From Prunella strophiata (Eukaryota; Chordata; Aves; Passeriformes; Prunellidae): DNA of 64,000 nucleotides. The stretch covers positions 8,073,763 to 8,137,762 of the forward strand of contig JAZBQD010000013.1 of assembly GCA_036583965.1 (NCBI GenBank), in the 5' to 3' direction. This document shows positions 14,011 to 25,500 of this stretch, piece after piece (the stretch's first letter is position 1; each line of letters opens with the position of its first letter). Position numbers and translations under genes: made by a program. Under the pieces are notes generated by a model that was given only the letters and a program-made list of their open reading frames with translations, had not been told where the DNA came from and made no database searches.

Positions 14011-15101
14011 TCCCTCAGCTGCAAAACAGGGGGAGAAAGTAAGAACAAGTAAGAACTCAAAAATTTTCCATTTGGGTTTTTGGATAGGGCAGGAAAATCC
14101 ACGCTCAACAGAAAGAGAATGCTGTGCCATAATACAGTTAACATCCTCTGCTGAGAAGGAGAATTAATTAGGAAGGAGTTGGAGCCTCTGGCTGACAGAT
14201 TCATGATCCATGAAGCTAATCAGTTTTGTGGCCTGTCACTGCTGCTGCTGCAGACTGGTCAGCAGCTGGATCCCATGCTGGGGAACGAGACATTTGCAGC
14301 TTGTCACAGTCTCCTCTGTTGTGCCAGTGTGGAAGAGGAAGGTAATGTTAGTTTATTTCTGCAGCTCAAAAGTTACTATTGCATCCAGCACTAGCTGTAA
14401 AGCCTCAGTGGGTTTCTGGAGAAAGAAATCAGGCACTGAGCTAGACACTAAATTTAGTGATTTAGCTGTGGTAAATCGTCTGTGCCTGTAGGAGTCACAG
14501 TAGCATTTAGGTGCTAAAAGGTAACCATGTAGGCAAGATTAGTCTGAGCCTTTGGTTTAACAGGGCTCAAAATACATATTGACCTAGTGATTAAAAGCAG
14601 TATTTGTTAGCATTAAAGAGAAAGAGTTCAATAATCTTTTAAAATATTTATCTTTGTCCTTTCATTGATCGGGTACCAAATAAGGAGCTGGTCCAACTTG
14701 TTCTCCTGCTGTGGCTATAAAACATGAACACAGATCATTCTGAAGCTTTCAAGGTACAGATCATGTAGGGTAGGAGGGTTTTTTGCCAGAACTGCAGATG
14801 TTTCTTCATGCCCAGCAATTTCATCAAGTTTGTGAAGGAGAGAAACCTTCAGTCATCTCGTCCCAGTAGTTCATTGAAAAAACATATCTTGTATTAAACA
14901 CTTTAAAGATTCATGAAGCAGCTTTAATTTTGTTTGCATTTCTTCCTGAAGGGTAAAGCTGTCAGAAATCTCTAAATGCATTGCTTAATCCATTTCCAAA
15001 CTCAGTATATTAAGGTCTGCGAGCAAAACTCATTTTTGTAGTTTAGCAAGTTTGCAGACAGGAAAAAAAGGCAGGGGAAATAGAGCAGGGAAGATTCTTT
15101 C

Positions 15102-15127
15102 TTTTTTTTTTTTTTTTTTTTTTTTTT
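15102..15127. repeat. Poly-T tract, 26 bp
   Basis: An uninterrupted run of 26 T, the longest homopolymer in the window. It could be the A-tail of a minus-strand retroposed element, but I found no matching target duplication or recognisable body. Confidence 0.9.
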
Positions 15128-17942
15128 ATGTAATGCACTGAACTACCTGCATGGCTGCAGTGACAGCCCTTCACAAAAAGTAGTGCAGCCCAAATGGACT
15201 GTAAGAGCAGCCTGATGAATAGAGGACTTCACATGTTTCTCTTGGATCAGATACAAATAGAGTAAATACACCTATCAGGGAATGAAGGTTCAGACAGAAG
15301 AAAATTTCCTTCCCTTTAATGCCTCCAAGCTTACAAGGTTGCCATGAGCAGGTTCATGTGCAGCTCAGTAGCCTTTTGTTTTCTCATGTCCCAGTTTCTG
15401 ATCTATGACCTTTTTATGTTAGTACATGATTTCTTTTTCCAAGTTTCTGGTCTGCCAGCTGAAGAGCTTTTCCCCTTTTCTTGTGCCTGCAAGACAGTTC
15501 TCACAGCTGGGCTCAGGAGGCTGGCTGGGAAATGTTCATCTAAGCAGCCAGGTCAATGTAAGGGAATGAATGAGTGAAAATCATCTCTAGAATAGAGAAA
15601 AATGATCTGAAAGGAAATACCTCTGGGTTGCCAGCCAAGCTCTGCAGTAGCAAATACAGAATGAGAACACTCAAAGACCTTTCCCAAGACAAGCAGCAGG
15701 ATGCCCCAGGTTTGATGCTTGGCATGCTGTATGAAAGGTGCCTGCAGGGCTGTTTCACATATCAGCTCTAAGTCCATCTTCAGCTGGCCCATGGAAGGGA
15801 TTAGCCATGGCATTGTCAGCCCTTGCTGGAATCCCTGGTCCTGCAGACATCCAGCAGTGTGTCCCTGCCCAGGTACCTGTGTGCCCTGGGCTCCTCTGCT
15901 GGTTCTACTCTGTGGGACCCTGCTGACAGCTCTGAATGCTGATTTAAAATCACAGGAATATTGAATGTAAGCTGTGCCTGCCCAGCTCACACCACCTTTA
16001 GCTACCACAGAGGTCAAATGTACACCTAATTCTTCCCAAATTCAGGAGTGTAGGATGTTAATGAGGCTAGATTTCAGCTGTCAATTCCTGAAATTGTCCT
16101 CCCTCACACAATTCACAGTGTGGTCAGACCTGGTGCAGAGAAGTGGAGACTGTGGTGGAATCCAGCTCCCTTCCCTGGCAGAGCACTGGGAGCTTTAAAC
16201 ACTCAGGCACTGCACAACATCAGGGCTGAAAAAGGGATGATTTCTAAATTTCTTACTACTGGTTCTGTTGGCAGTAAGGCTCAAGGATTATTAGGGTGTG
16301 CCTTGCTAGTGCATTTTGTGCAGTTTGATTTCTTCACATTCTGGCAATTTTCCTCTCAAAAGAAATAATAAAAGTGGCTTATTTCTGTGCTAAGTTGCCC
16401 CATCATTAGCTCATAGGTTTCTTGCCTGATGATTTCCTCTGTGTCCTAGGCTGCTGCTCCAGCCATTTTCTGCAAGGATGCCCTTTGGCTCATTGGAAGT
16501 CAACAGGCTTGTTACAGCCTTTCCTTTTCCCTTATAATGAACTGTCCCCTGCTGCTGCCTTGCTCCAGGGCCAGTCCAGGGCTGCTGCAAGGAGGACTCT
16601 GTCACTCTTTGTGTCCCTTGCTCACAGGCACCTCTGGCTGACCCACTTGTCAGCCTCTGGCTGGGCAAAGGTGGCTGAGGTGACAGCCATGGGTGTGCTG
16701 TGGCAGTGTGAGGCTTGCTAAGGTCCCTGTTGGGCTAGGAGTGTCAAACTCTTGGTTAGAGTTTCTTGGAATGAAGGAAGCATTAACTGTAAATTGCTGT
16801 GGCTGGTGTCTAATTAGAGAACACTTTGGGAAGAACTCGGGCATCAATCCAGCAAAGCACTTAAAGCACCCACTGGTTTTTAAGGAAAGACACCTTAACT
16901 GGGATTGCTCATGCTCTCAAACATCATCAGGAGTGTTTGGTAGTGGACCAGTAATTTCTCCTGTCTACCTCAGCACATCAATCTCATTTTGTGAAGTGAC
17001 CTAAGGAGTTGAGAGTTCAAGGTTGACTTGAAGTCTGTAGGAAATAAACCCTTAAATCACTGCTGTGCTTTGGAAAGTGCTCAGCTGGACAGCTGCTTTT
17101 GCTGTTCTTCATCCTCACTGCAAGAAATAAATTTATGACAGCTTTTAAACTACTACTAAAGTCTGAGGTTTGCTTTTTCCCATCTAGGTGTTTCTCTTGC
17201 AGTGGCACTACCAAAGATATTCCAATATATATTGTTTGCAATGCTCTTTCCAAATGCAGTCAAAATGCAGTTTTTCAACTATGTCCTGCTAATAGAAAAA
17301 AAAGGGGAAGACAGACAAAGAGTTGCAGTGAGAGGTGATAGGCATGACTTCATCCAGGTAGAATAAGAAATTCAAACCAGCTTTTTACCTAAAGCAGTGC
17401 CCTGATGCCCTACAGTGTAAGTAATCACTGAGAACTAAGGCATGAAAACCTTGCAAACAGAGCAACACCTGGGACAATAATGCATTGATTTAATGTGATG
17501 AAGAACAAATAAATCAAAAATTAGGAGGTTATGGTTTGGGTGTGCTGGTTTTAAAGCTAGAAGTAGATTTTTTTTTCTTAGAATGAAAGTGGAAGGATGG
17601 CAGACAAGCACTGGAATTAGTCCCACTTGTAGTACCCTATCAGCCTGACCAGGAACATGTGCTGGGTGTTTCAGTTCACTTGCCAATAAAACAAATACTT
17701 TTTTACTCAGAAATGTTCAGCAAAATTCCTGATTTTCTGAGGTCTTGTAGTATTTCAGTGGTTCCCTGTCTGTTCCTAGAATTTTGGTCCTTCCACACCT
17801 GCCTCTCTATTTTGGACATTTGTGGTGATTCCATCTTTCATTTAATTTCTTGTCCCCTCTGTAGTAAGTGCTGCTTTGAGTGACCTCTCATTCTTGCTGT
17901 AATTCCTCCTCCTGTGCCACAACCTCTTGTTTTGTCTCCAGA

Positions 17943-18402
17943 TGATGCCTTGTGAGGCTGACCTAGAACAGAGACTAGGACAGAGCTGAAGAATAAAGTA
18001 GGGATTTATTAGAAGGCCTCAATGGATAAACCTTGGGCAGCACAAGAGCCCAGCCAGGGCTGCACCCCAGGTGAACCCAAAATGGTCACAAAATGGACAA
18101 CTGGTCATGGGGTCTCTCACTTCTATAAGTTCTAGTTCATTTGCATATTGGAGTTAATTGTCCAATTACAGCTTTAGCCTATGCAAGTCCCATCCTGCTT
18201 GTTTTTCTCTCTTCATTCCACATTGTTTATACTCTTGGGCCTGAGATTTGGATCATTTGTCATTGGTCCCCAGCTAGAGAAGGAATTGTTTAGTCTCCCT
18301 ACTCTGTGCAGAGAGCTCACCATGCCCTAATATGAAGCTCAGAATTACACACTAAAGCAGCACAGAATCTGAAAAATATAAAAGCTAAAACCAGAGGCAT
18401 CA
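17943..18402 (-). mobile_element. Solo LTR of an endogenous retrovirus, copy 1
   Basis: This 460-bp element begins TGATGCC and ends GGCATCA, a perfect 7-bp terminal inverted repeat with the TG...CA ends of retroviral LTRs. It is flanked by the direct repeat CAGA at 17939-17942 and 18403-18406. Read on the minus strand it has the LTR promoter order: an octamer ATGCAAAT (18139-18146), a TATA-like box (18122-18128), then an AATAAA signal (18005-18010) near its 3' end. There are no gag, pol or env sequences beside it, so it is a solo LTR left by recombination. A 4-bp target duplication is usual for gamma-type (class I) retroviruses, but the class is uncertain. It is antisense to GALNT9 and very similar to the copy at 19919. 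Confidence 0.85.
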
Positions 18403-19918
18403 CAGATGGGTTTGACACTTTCCTTACCCTCCCTCCTTTCCTGCCAGCTCTGAGTGCTGCTGCAGGACCCCAGAGGAGGGATGGCCTGGGCTGGGCTCCC
18501 TCCTCTGCCTCACCTGCACCAGCAGTGCCCCCACTCCCTGGGGACTGGTCTGATCTCCTGAGGTGCAATTGGGATGTGTGAGACTCTAGAGAAAATTGCT
18601 GTCAGGTAAAAGATGTCCCTCATCACAGGAAATCTTGCAAGGTCCATGTTTTTAGCTGATGGCTCTTTCCTGTTACTTGCAGTATTCCTGCTGCACTTCT
18701 TTGGTACATCAGTGTGCTCAAGAGGAAAATTGCATTCAAAAGAGAAATTCAAAAAAGGAGGGCTGTGTCAGAACATTCATGCCTCCTGAAAACCTCTCTC
18801 CTTGTTCCAGGCTTATTTTTAGGCTGTGTAAGAATGCTGCTTAGCCAGAAGTTCTGCACAGTGGTCCTCTGTGTGGCACAGGCCACCAGCAAGCTGCCAG
18901 TAAGTAGCTGTGGTAGCCCTGGAATCAATGATGAGTGCTCAGGTCTCTGAGCAAATAGTGCTGGGATCAGGAATTATGAATAATTACACTTCACTAGAAT
19001 TCATAACTGACTTCCAGAGGTTACTCAGCAGTCAAGCATTTGTCACCTGCCCTATCCCCATGACTGCTGATAGTGGGGAAAAAAGTGATTGTTATGCCAA
19101 AGTAATGAGCATAGAGGTCAGAAAGTTTGGTAAGAGCAGAAGTCATTTTCTGTGATATCATTAGCAGTATTTTAGAGACAAAGTTCAGCAATTGCTATGG
19201 TAATTCTGAATGGCTTTTTGACTGTGAGGACAGGTAGGTAGTTTTTAAAGTTAGCCTCTTTGCTAATGGGAGATAATCCCACTGAAATAAGGCAGTGTGG
19301 TGTTACAGAGGGGCATGGCCTGAGGACTTGGGAAGCAGGAGCTCTGCTCTGTGCTGTGTAACTTCTCCAGGCCTCAGTTTTTCACCTCAAAATGGTCTGA
19401 GGTAAAATATATCTATCAGTGAGCAGCACAAAAGCAAATTGTGAATCAGGATGTAGGAGCCTAGCAAGGCAACATCTCAGAGGGGGCAGACCTGTCTGCA
19501 GATAACCCAGCAAGTGCAGGCCTGTCCAACAACCACCATGTGTTTGTTCTTGCTGCACAAACTCTGCATTCAGGAAGGGTGGCAAGTGCTCTCTCTGTGG
19601 GTAAATGCAAAATTTGCTTGAGCCAATGCTGGTTTTGAAGTTCTGCTGCAGTTGTGAGTTAGCAGCAGAGCTGCTGGTGGTTCCCCAAGGAGCACAGCCA
19701 GGGTGAGGCATTGTAGCCTTCTCCAGGTTGGTTTTTGAGCAGTCATTGATAGTCCTTTGGTTTTCAAGAGATGCTTTTAACCTCACAGGGAGTGAGAGGT
19801 GCTACAAATCTGTGTGCATAAAACACCCTGTGCTTTATGCTGGGCTGAAGGAGAGGGTGCTGCTCCCAGCCAGGCTGATTCCTTTGAGCATTTACCACAT
19901 CTTTCCTTGGGGTTAGAA

Positions 19919-20376
19919 TGGTGCCTTGTGAAGGCTGAGCTAGAACAGAGACTAGATGGAGCTGAAGAATAAAGTAGGGATTTATTAGAAGGCCTCAATG
20001 GATAAACCTTGGGCAGCACAAGAGCCCAGCAGGGCTACACCCAAGGAGAACGAAAATGGTCACAAAGTGGACACCTGGTCATGAGGTGTCTCACTTTTAT
20101 AAGTTCTAGTTCATTTGCATATTGGAGTTAATTGTTCAATTACAGATTTAGCCCTTGAAGTCCCATCCTGCTTGTTTTTCTCTCTCCAGTCCATGTTGTT
20201 TCTGCTCTTGGGCTTGAAATTTGGATCATTTGTCCTTGGTCCCCAGCTAGAGAAGGAATTGTTTAGTCTCCCTACTCTGTGAAGAGAGCTCACCATGCCC
20301 TAATATGAAGCTCAGAACTGCACCCTAAAGCAGCACAGAGTCTGAAAAATATAAAAGCTAAAACCTTGAGGCACCA
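19919..20376 (-). mobile_element. Solo LTR of an endogenous retrovirus, copy 2
   Basis: This 458-bp element matches copy 1 at well over nine in ten positions by eye, including a long identical block around the poly-A signal. It begins TGGTGCC and ends GGCACCA, again a perfect terminal inverted repeat, and is flanked by AGAA at 19915-19918 and 20377-20380. On the minus strand it carries the octamer (20113-20120), a canonical TATAAAAG box (20094-20102) and AATAAA (19981-19986). Its own target duplication shows that it inserted independently of copy 1, so the two do not bound one provirus. It ends 120 bp before the GALNT9 exon at 20497, antisense to the gene. The intact TATA and poly-A signals suggest a fairly young insertion. 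Confidence 0.87.
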
Positions 20377-20496
20377 AGAAAGGACAAAGTCTGCAAATCC
20401 CTACACAGATGGAGAGCAAGGAGAGGAGGATACTCTTCAGTCTGTTTTGCCTCCCAGTGGCTGCTTGGTTTTCAATTGTGTCTTTCCCCTGCCCAG

Positions 20497-20663
20497 GTGC
20501 AAGCAGATGACCTACCCAGAGGACCTGCCCCAGATCTCTGTGGTGTTCATATTTGTGAACGAGGCTCTCTCTGTCATCCTGCGCTCCGTGCACAGCGTGG
20601 TGAACCACACCCCATCCCACCTGCTCAAGGAGATCATCCTGGTGGATGACAACAGTGACAATG
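20497..20663 (+). CDS. GALNT9: GALNT9 internal coding exon (start of catalytic domain)
   Basis: This exon encodes residues 1-55 of the 219 visible here, plus the first base of a Val codon. GALNT9 is a Golgi type II membrane glycosyltransferase that transfers GalNAc from UDP-GalNAc to Ser/Thr, the first step of mucin-type O-glycosylation. In mammals it is mainly neural. The exon opens with CKQMTYPEDLPQISVVF, the first strand of the GT27 fold, and continues with FVNEALSVILRSVHSVV and the nucleotide-binding strand LKEIILVDDNSDN. NHT (residues 36-38) is a possible N-glycosylation site, weakened by the Pro after it. The acceptor has the pyrimidine tract TCTTTCCCCTGCCCAG and the donor is GTGAGC. 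The exon starts with the third base of a codon and ends after the first base of the next. The sequence fits GALNT9 better than its paralogue GALNT17, mainly through the NVELKFNLDQYV run across the junction. By family gene structure it is probably exon 3. An antisense LTR ends 120 bp upstream. Confidence 0.95.
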
Positions 20664-22366
20664 GTGAGCTCTTGTCACTCTGCCTCTAAGCACCGTGTGA
20701 TTTCTAGGTGTGAAATGTAAATGTGTTTGTTAAAGAGAGGGCTGATTGAGCCATTTGCACAAAGCTATGAGTAAATATTGATTATTTCCATAACAAATAA
20801 ACATTATGTGGATAAATCTTGTTGATTTCATAGAAATCCTAACAAAATTAATGGCATTTATGTAAACAATCTTAGTAGGACACTTTTCTCCAAATCCAGA
20901 GGAATATCATCATCAATAGAATAAAAGTTTAAATTCTGCTGCCAGGGAAAAGCGAGGCTACAAATTCTCCTTAAAGATAGTTGCTACTCTTTCATATGGC
21001 AGCACATTGTTTCTTCATGATTTAATCCAAAATCCAAATATTGGTGAGCATATAGGGTGCTATTATCAGCATGTTTCACAATACAGTCATGTTTGAAGAT
21101 TCTCAGGATACAAGGGACTAGAGCTGTTGTGTTTAATTTTGTACACTTCTAGAACTGATACATCTTCTAAAATCATATTTATTTCCAATAAGCCTAAAAT
21201 TTAGCATTTCCTCCTCAGATCAACAGCTTTAAGTTCTTTCTGTTTTAGTTGCTCTTGCTCTTCAAGAACCCCTAAGAGAAGGGAGAGCTGAGAGAAGAGA
21301 AAACTCAAAGGAAAATAAGTTCCAAAACCTATAAATTTAAAAAAAAAATTTATGCAATTCAGATTTCACTTATGGCAGTGTAACCTGTGGAGTAATTATG
21401 TGAGACTGCAAAGTGTTTGAGTCAAGGCAATCCTGAGGAGAATTGAACTCATCATTTCTCAGTGAACTCTTATATGGCTTTTCTCTGCCACTCTTCTAAA
21501 TAACTGGAGATTTATCAAGTCTTTGATTCTAATGATAATGATTCTACTGTCTAATATAGATCAGAAAAATGAGGCTCCTAATGTCCTGGAAGCTTCCAGT
21601 AGATTTTCTGATAAATATATTTAGGCAAAAGCCACTTTATGAATAAATTTCAGTGTAAATGAATTACCAAACTACATTGATTTAAAAAAAAAAATAGAGA
21701 GACCGTTTTGGTAATTTGCCTGTTTATAAGCCTCTTGAAATGAAGCTGAAAAAGGGTGAATGAGTTCTGCTCCATCTGTGACTGAATGCCTGAAAATGAA
21801 CAAAAGAGAAGTCTATTTGAGATCTTCAATATCCATTTAGTTAAAAAGGAAAGAAGCCTGGTATTGAGGAATCTTAATTATATTTAAGGGAAAACCCTGA
21901 AAATCAAGGGAAATTAATTGTGATCTGAATTACATCTTGACCCAAAATCCATTGAGGTTATTTTTCTAGCTCCTACTGAACAGCATAAATCAGAAAAAAC
22001 CCACCAGACTGGCATGTTACACTTGTTTATGGTCAGAATTGCTCTTCCAGAGGCCAGTTGTAACCTAATGCAAATCATCAGAGAATCAGAATAGCAATTT
22101 TTTAAAAATACATAGACAAACTACCTCTTCAACACTATACTCAAATCCATCAGGCCATATCAAAGCTGGGCAAGCCTCTGGTGTGTGAGGAATTTCTCTG
22201 GGCTGAAACCCCTGGAACAGCTCCATGCCACTGAGTTTGTATCTCTGAGCACTCACCAAGAGTTTGGGAATAGTTTAAGAATTCCTCTCCCTTTTTATTG
22301 CAGAATAAAACACAACATTGCAGGGCCTTTCTAAATGTCTGTGTGGGTTTTGTTTCTGCCCTGCAG
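20664..22366 (+). other. GALNT9: GALNT9 intron, 1.7 kb
   Basis: This phase 1 intron splits a Val codon (G|TG), with donor GTGAGC and acceptor TTTCTGCCCTGCAG. It is A+T-rich with short A runs (near 21338 and 21683). I see no repeat element, RNA gene or open frame of interest in it. Confidence 0.93.
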
Positions 22367-22541
22367 TGGAGCTGAAGTTTAACCTGGACCAGTATGTCCA
22401 CAAGAGGTACCCAGGGCTGGTGAAGATCGTGCGCAACAACAAACGCGAGGGGCTGATCCGAGCCAGGATCCAGGGCTGGAAAGCAGCAACCTCTCCTGTG
22501 GTGGGCTTCTTTGATGCCCACGTGGAGTTCAACATTGGCTG
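22367..22541 (+). CDS. GALNT9: GALNT9 internal coding exon with the DxH metal site
   Basis: This exon completes Val56 and encodes residues 57-113 plus two bases of Trp114. It contains REGLIRARIQGWKAAT, a conserved part of the GT27 donor-binding fold, and FFDAHVEFN. In the latter, Asp105-Ala-His107 (codons from 22513) is the DxH motif that holds Mn2+ and the UDP diphosphate. The acceptor is CCCTGCAG and the donor is a consensus GTGAGT. The 175-bp length keeps the frame with both neighbours: G|TG before it and TG|G after it. No stop, frameshift or missing catalytic residue is seen. G+C is higher than in the flanking introns. The NVELKFNLDQYVHKRYPGL run formed with the previous exon is what distinguishes GALNT9 from GALNT8, GALNT17 and GALNT18 as I know them. 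Confidence 0.96.
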
Positions 22542-25500
22542 GTGAGTGCTGGCTGTGCCCAGAGGGACAGAGGCACTGGGACAGGGCAGTGGGAGGGCTG
22601 GGCTCAGCTGCAGGCTGTTGGGATCACCTCAACAATACTCCTCAGTTGTGCTCCTGATTATTGCAACATTCCTGCAATGGCTGCAAGACCCATAAAAAAG
22701 CTCTTGTGCCTGGTGTAGCAGAGCTCAATGGACAGAGAAGAAATGGAAACCACAATGGGTGTGAAATCCCAAAGCAGTCAGATGGGGAGACACCATTAAG
22801 GAGGCTCTGGGCTAGAGGATTTCAAGTGCTTTTACCTCCTTGTCGTTTTCTATCATTTTTTTTTAGAAACTTGAATACCAATCTGATTTTCTCATAAATT
22901 TTCTTGCATTTACATTTGAGGGAAACATTAAATTATTGCCTGCATTTTCAATAGGGCTTCAAATCAGCATGCCTTTCCCCATCCCCTTTTGGTTTAATGG
23001 GCCAGAACTGCATTTGGAATAAATCTTTGTAGCACCACTTGGTGGCCAATATTTGGCATTACTGGAAGTTGGGACTGTAGGAGCTGATCTGTACCATCAG
23101 CTGCTAAAGGACTTCTGGGACCTTCAGCATGTAAAACATGCATTTTCCAAAGATAGGCTGGTATTTGATAATGATGATGCAGAGTTATGGTGGAAATGAT
23201 TATGCTCTGCAATTCTGGGAGATATCCTCAAATTAAAACTAAAAATAGCTGTACTTACAACTAGAGAGAAACTTAATTGCAAAGGAGTAGAGTGTTTATT
23301 TTTATATGTTCATGAATATCTTTATAAAATGGAAGATGCAATAAAATAAGTCTTGTAGTGCACCTGTTTTATGATCAACCCATTTTTTTTCCTTAGGACT
23401 ATGTTAGGCTATAATAGCAGCTGTAGTAATTTTCTAGAAGCTCAAGAGCTGGTTTAATTTATTTATTTGCTTTTAAAGCAAGTAGATCTTTCAAATTTTT
23501 TCAAACATTCATCTAGGGTAGTACCAGCTATGGGACAGGCTCAGGGATTTGGGGGAGCATGCTCTGGGTGCTGTCCCCACTGCCTGTCCTGCCCAAGTTG
23601 CAATTTTCTGGGGCTTGAGGAGAATTTTGTTATCATTTTATAAGGACATTGAGATCAGACTGATGTGCTGTACCCAGGGAAGATCAGCAATGGTGTCAGT
23701 AAGCAGGAAGAGGGCTTTGTGGTTGCTTTGGGGTTTGTTAGGGTTTGGGTTTTTACTGTACTGCTTTGCATTAATGTCAGAAAGGGTTGAGATCAGCACA
23801 GCAAGAACCCGGAGTGCTAAGTAAATGAGAGTGTGTATATCCAAGATAAAAGGTTTGTGTTTTCTGCCCCCTGCCTGGTGCAGCCTCCTTCCAGCAGAGC
23901 TCCCAGGTCTCAGCCATCTCAAACCCTTCCCCACCCACTTCTCCCAGTTTTAGCTCTGTTCACCTGTGCACCTGTCATCTCCATTTTCATCTCATCTCCT
24001 TTGACTGGGAGGAGCTGAAGTCCTTCCATCTGGACTGCTCTGTTTTTCCCCTCCAGGTTAGCACTGCCCCCACCCCACAGCCCTGTAAACTCAGGAATCA
24101 GGTGGGAGTCTCCTGTTAAAGCTCTGCTGTTCTTTTCTCCCACCAAGTTGCACCTTGCATGAATATTTCCCCCCATTTTCAATGCTTATTTATGTATTCA
24201 GAGGCCACATGGATTGCTCCCACTAAAAGCTGTCTATGGATTATTTGTGAGGCAATTAAAAAGAAGCCAATTCCTTTACCACAGAAAGGAGCATTTAGCT
24301 TTCTGTTTGGTTTGTGTTCCATCTAAAAGTCAAGTGCCTGCAGTGCAATTTAGTTTCCCAATCTATGGCTGCTTTACCTGCCTAATCAGTTGGCAGATTA
24401 ATTCATAAAGAATCAAAGAAGGACTTCATCACTTTCTCATGAAATATGCAGGTCTGACAACAAAAAAAAAACTTCTTTAAACAATAGTGGCCCATTTACA
24501 GGTGGCTTTTTGCCTGATATCATACTATAGCATTTTATGGCTCTCACAGCATTGCTCTCCAGGGACACTTTTTCTAAACTAAATTACAATCTGGTAGGAT
24601 ATAAAAAAATGCTCTGCAACCTGGCAGGTCAAATTAGCTATTGAATTATTTATTTTGCTGTGCTTAATTGCTGCTTTTTGGCTTCTCAGGTGTAGAAATA
24701 TGTTATCTCAGAGCAGTGATTTTCGACTGACCTGTTCCCCTTAAGGCTTTTGATAGTGTGAGCCAATACAGCTGCTGTGAGAGTGGAAGTGGAGAGGACT
24801 GCCTGAAAGGGAGGCCATTGCTATTAATTCTCAAATGGAATTTTAAATTAGAATTACAGGGTAATGTATGTGTACACTTCATATCTAAAATTCTACCTGT
24901 CCTGTTGGAGTAGAACCTGGTCTGTTTTTAATGGTTACTTGATGTCAATGGGAGTCAGCAACCCAGCAGAACCAAGAGGGAGGGAAGGCTGCTGTGCTCT
25001 CTCTCTGAGGGTGTAGTTAAGCTTGTTTAGTTCAGTTTTCCTTCAGTCCTCTGAAGTTTAGAGCATTCCTGCTCTGCCTTTTGGGTTAGGTCCCCCCAGT
25101 AAGGCACCCCCAGAGAGCAGACCAGCACAGCCTGGATGCTGATTGTGTTGCAGAACATGCAGAGCACTGTACAAACCTCTGTCTTTGAGAGATGGGGAAG
25201 AATAACATGACAAGGAGAAGAGACCTTCCCTACATTATGTCTGGGAGCAGGAAAGAGATTACAGAGATAGGGTGTTAATTCTCTGGGTGAGAAAAAGGAC
25301 ACATTGAGTGAAGGAGAGCAGAAATCAGTATGTGAAAGGCAGAAACCACAATATATTAGCAGCCATAAAGAGGGTGCTAGGAGCCATAAAAGAAGACATA
25401 ATGATAGAGTATTATAGTTGCATTCTATCTTAGGAATTGCTTTTGCTCCTATCACAGAGGTGTTATCAGAGCACTGAATGGAGTTATGCAGTCCTGTAGT

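Larger units (their letters stand above)
1..20496 (+). other. GALNT9: GALNT9 intron (3' part), upstream of the first visible exon
   Basis: This is noncoding intron sequence on the sense strand of GALNT9. The first visible exon begins with the third base of a codon, so this is a phase 2 intron whose 5' end lies outside the window. I looked for the preceding stem-region exon, which in the family carries the conserved stretch before the catalytic domain, and did not see it. The interval holds homopolymer tracts, a CA-rich patch near 3511-3545, G+C-richer islands (about 4200-4620, 5400-5620, 15700-15960 and 16430-16700), a degraded coding-like segment on the minus strand at 8162-8990, a short tandem duplication at 13919-14010 and two solo LTRs. 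Nothing else is supported as a gene. That it is intron follows from the exon phase and from family gene structure. Confidence 0.75.

Noticed and set aside
15102..15127. Poly-A/T tracts as tails of processed pseudogenes (here and at 5055, 12491, 27186, 62520)
   Set aside because: No element bodies, poly-A signals or flanking direct repeats were found, so simple homopolymers are the safer call.
16695..16725. GTGGCAGTGTGAGG resembling the start of the next GALNT9 exon (WQCG)
   Set aside because: It lies upstream of the earlier exons, lacks an acceptor and the following conserved residues, and runs into stops.
18403..19918. Internal retroviral sequence between LTR copies 1 and 2
   Set aside because: The copies have different target duplications and the interval shows no retroviral coding motifs, so it is ordinary intron.
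20440..20496. Alternative upstream acceptor (CTCTTCAG) for the exon at 20497
   Set aside because: It would add 56 bases and break the frame, and the downstream CTGCCCAG has the better pyrimidine tract.
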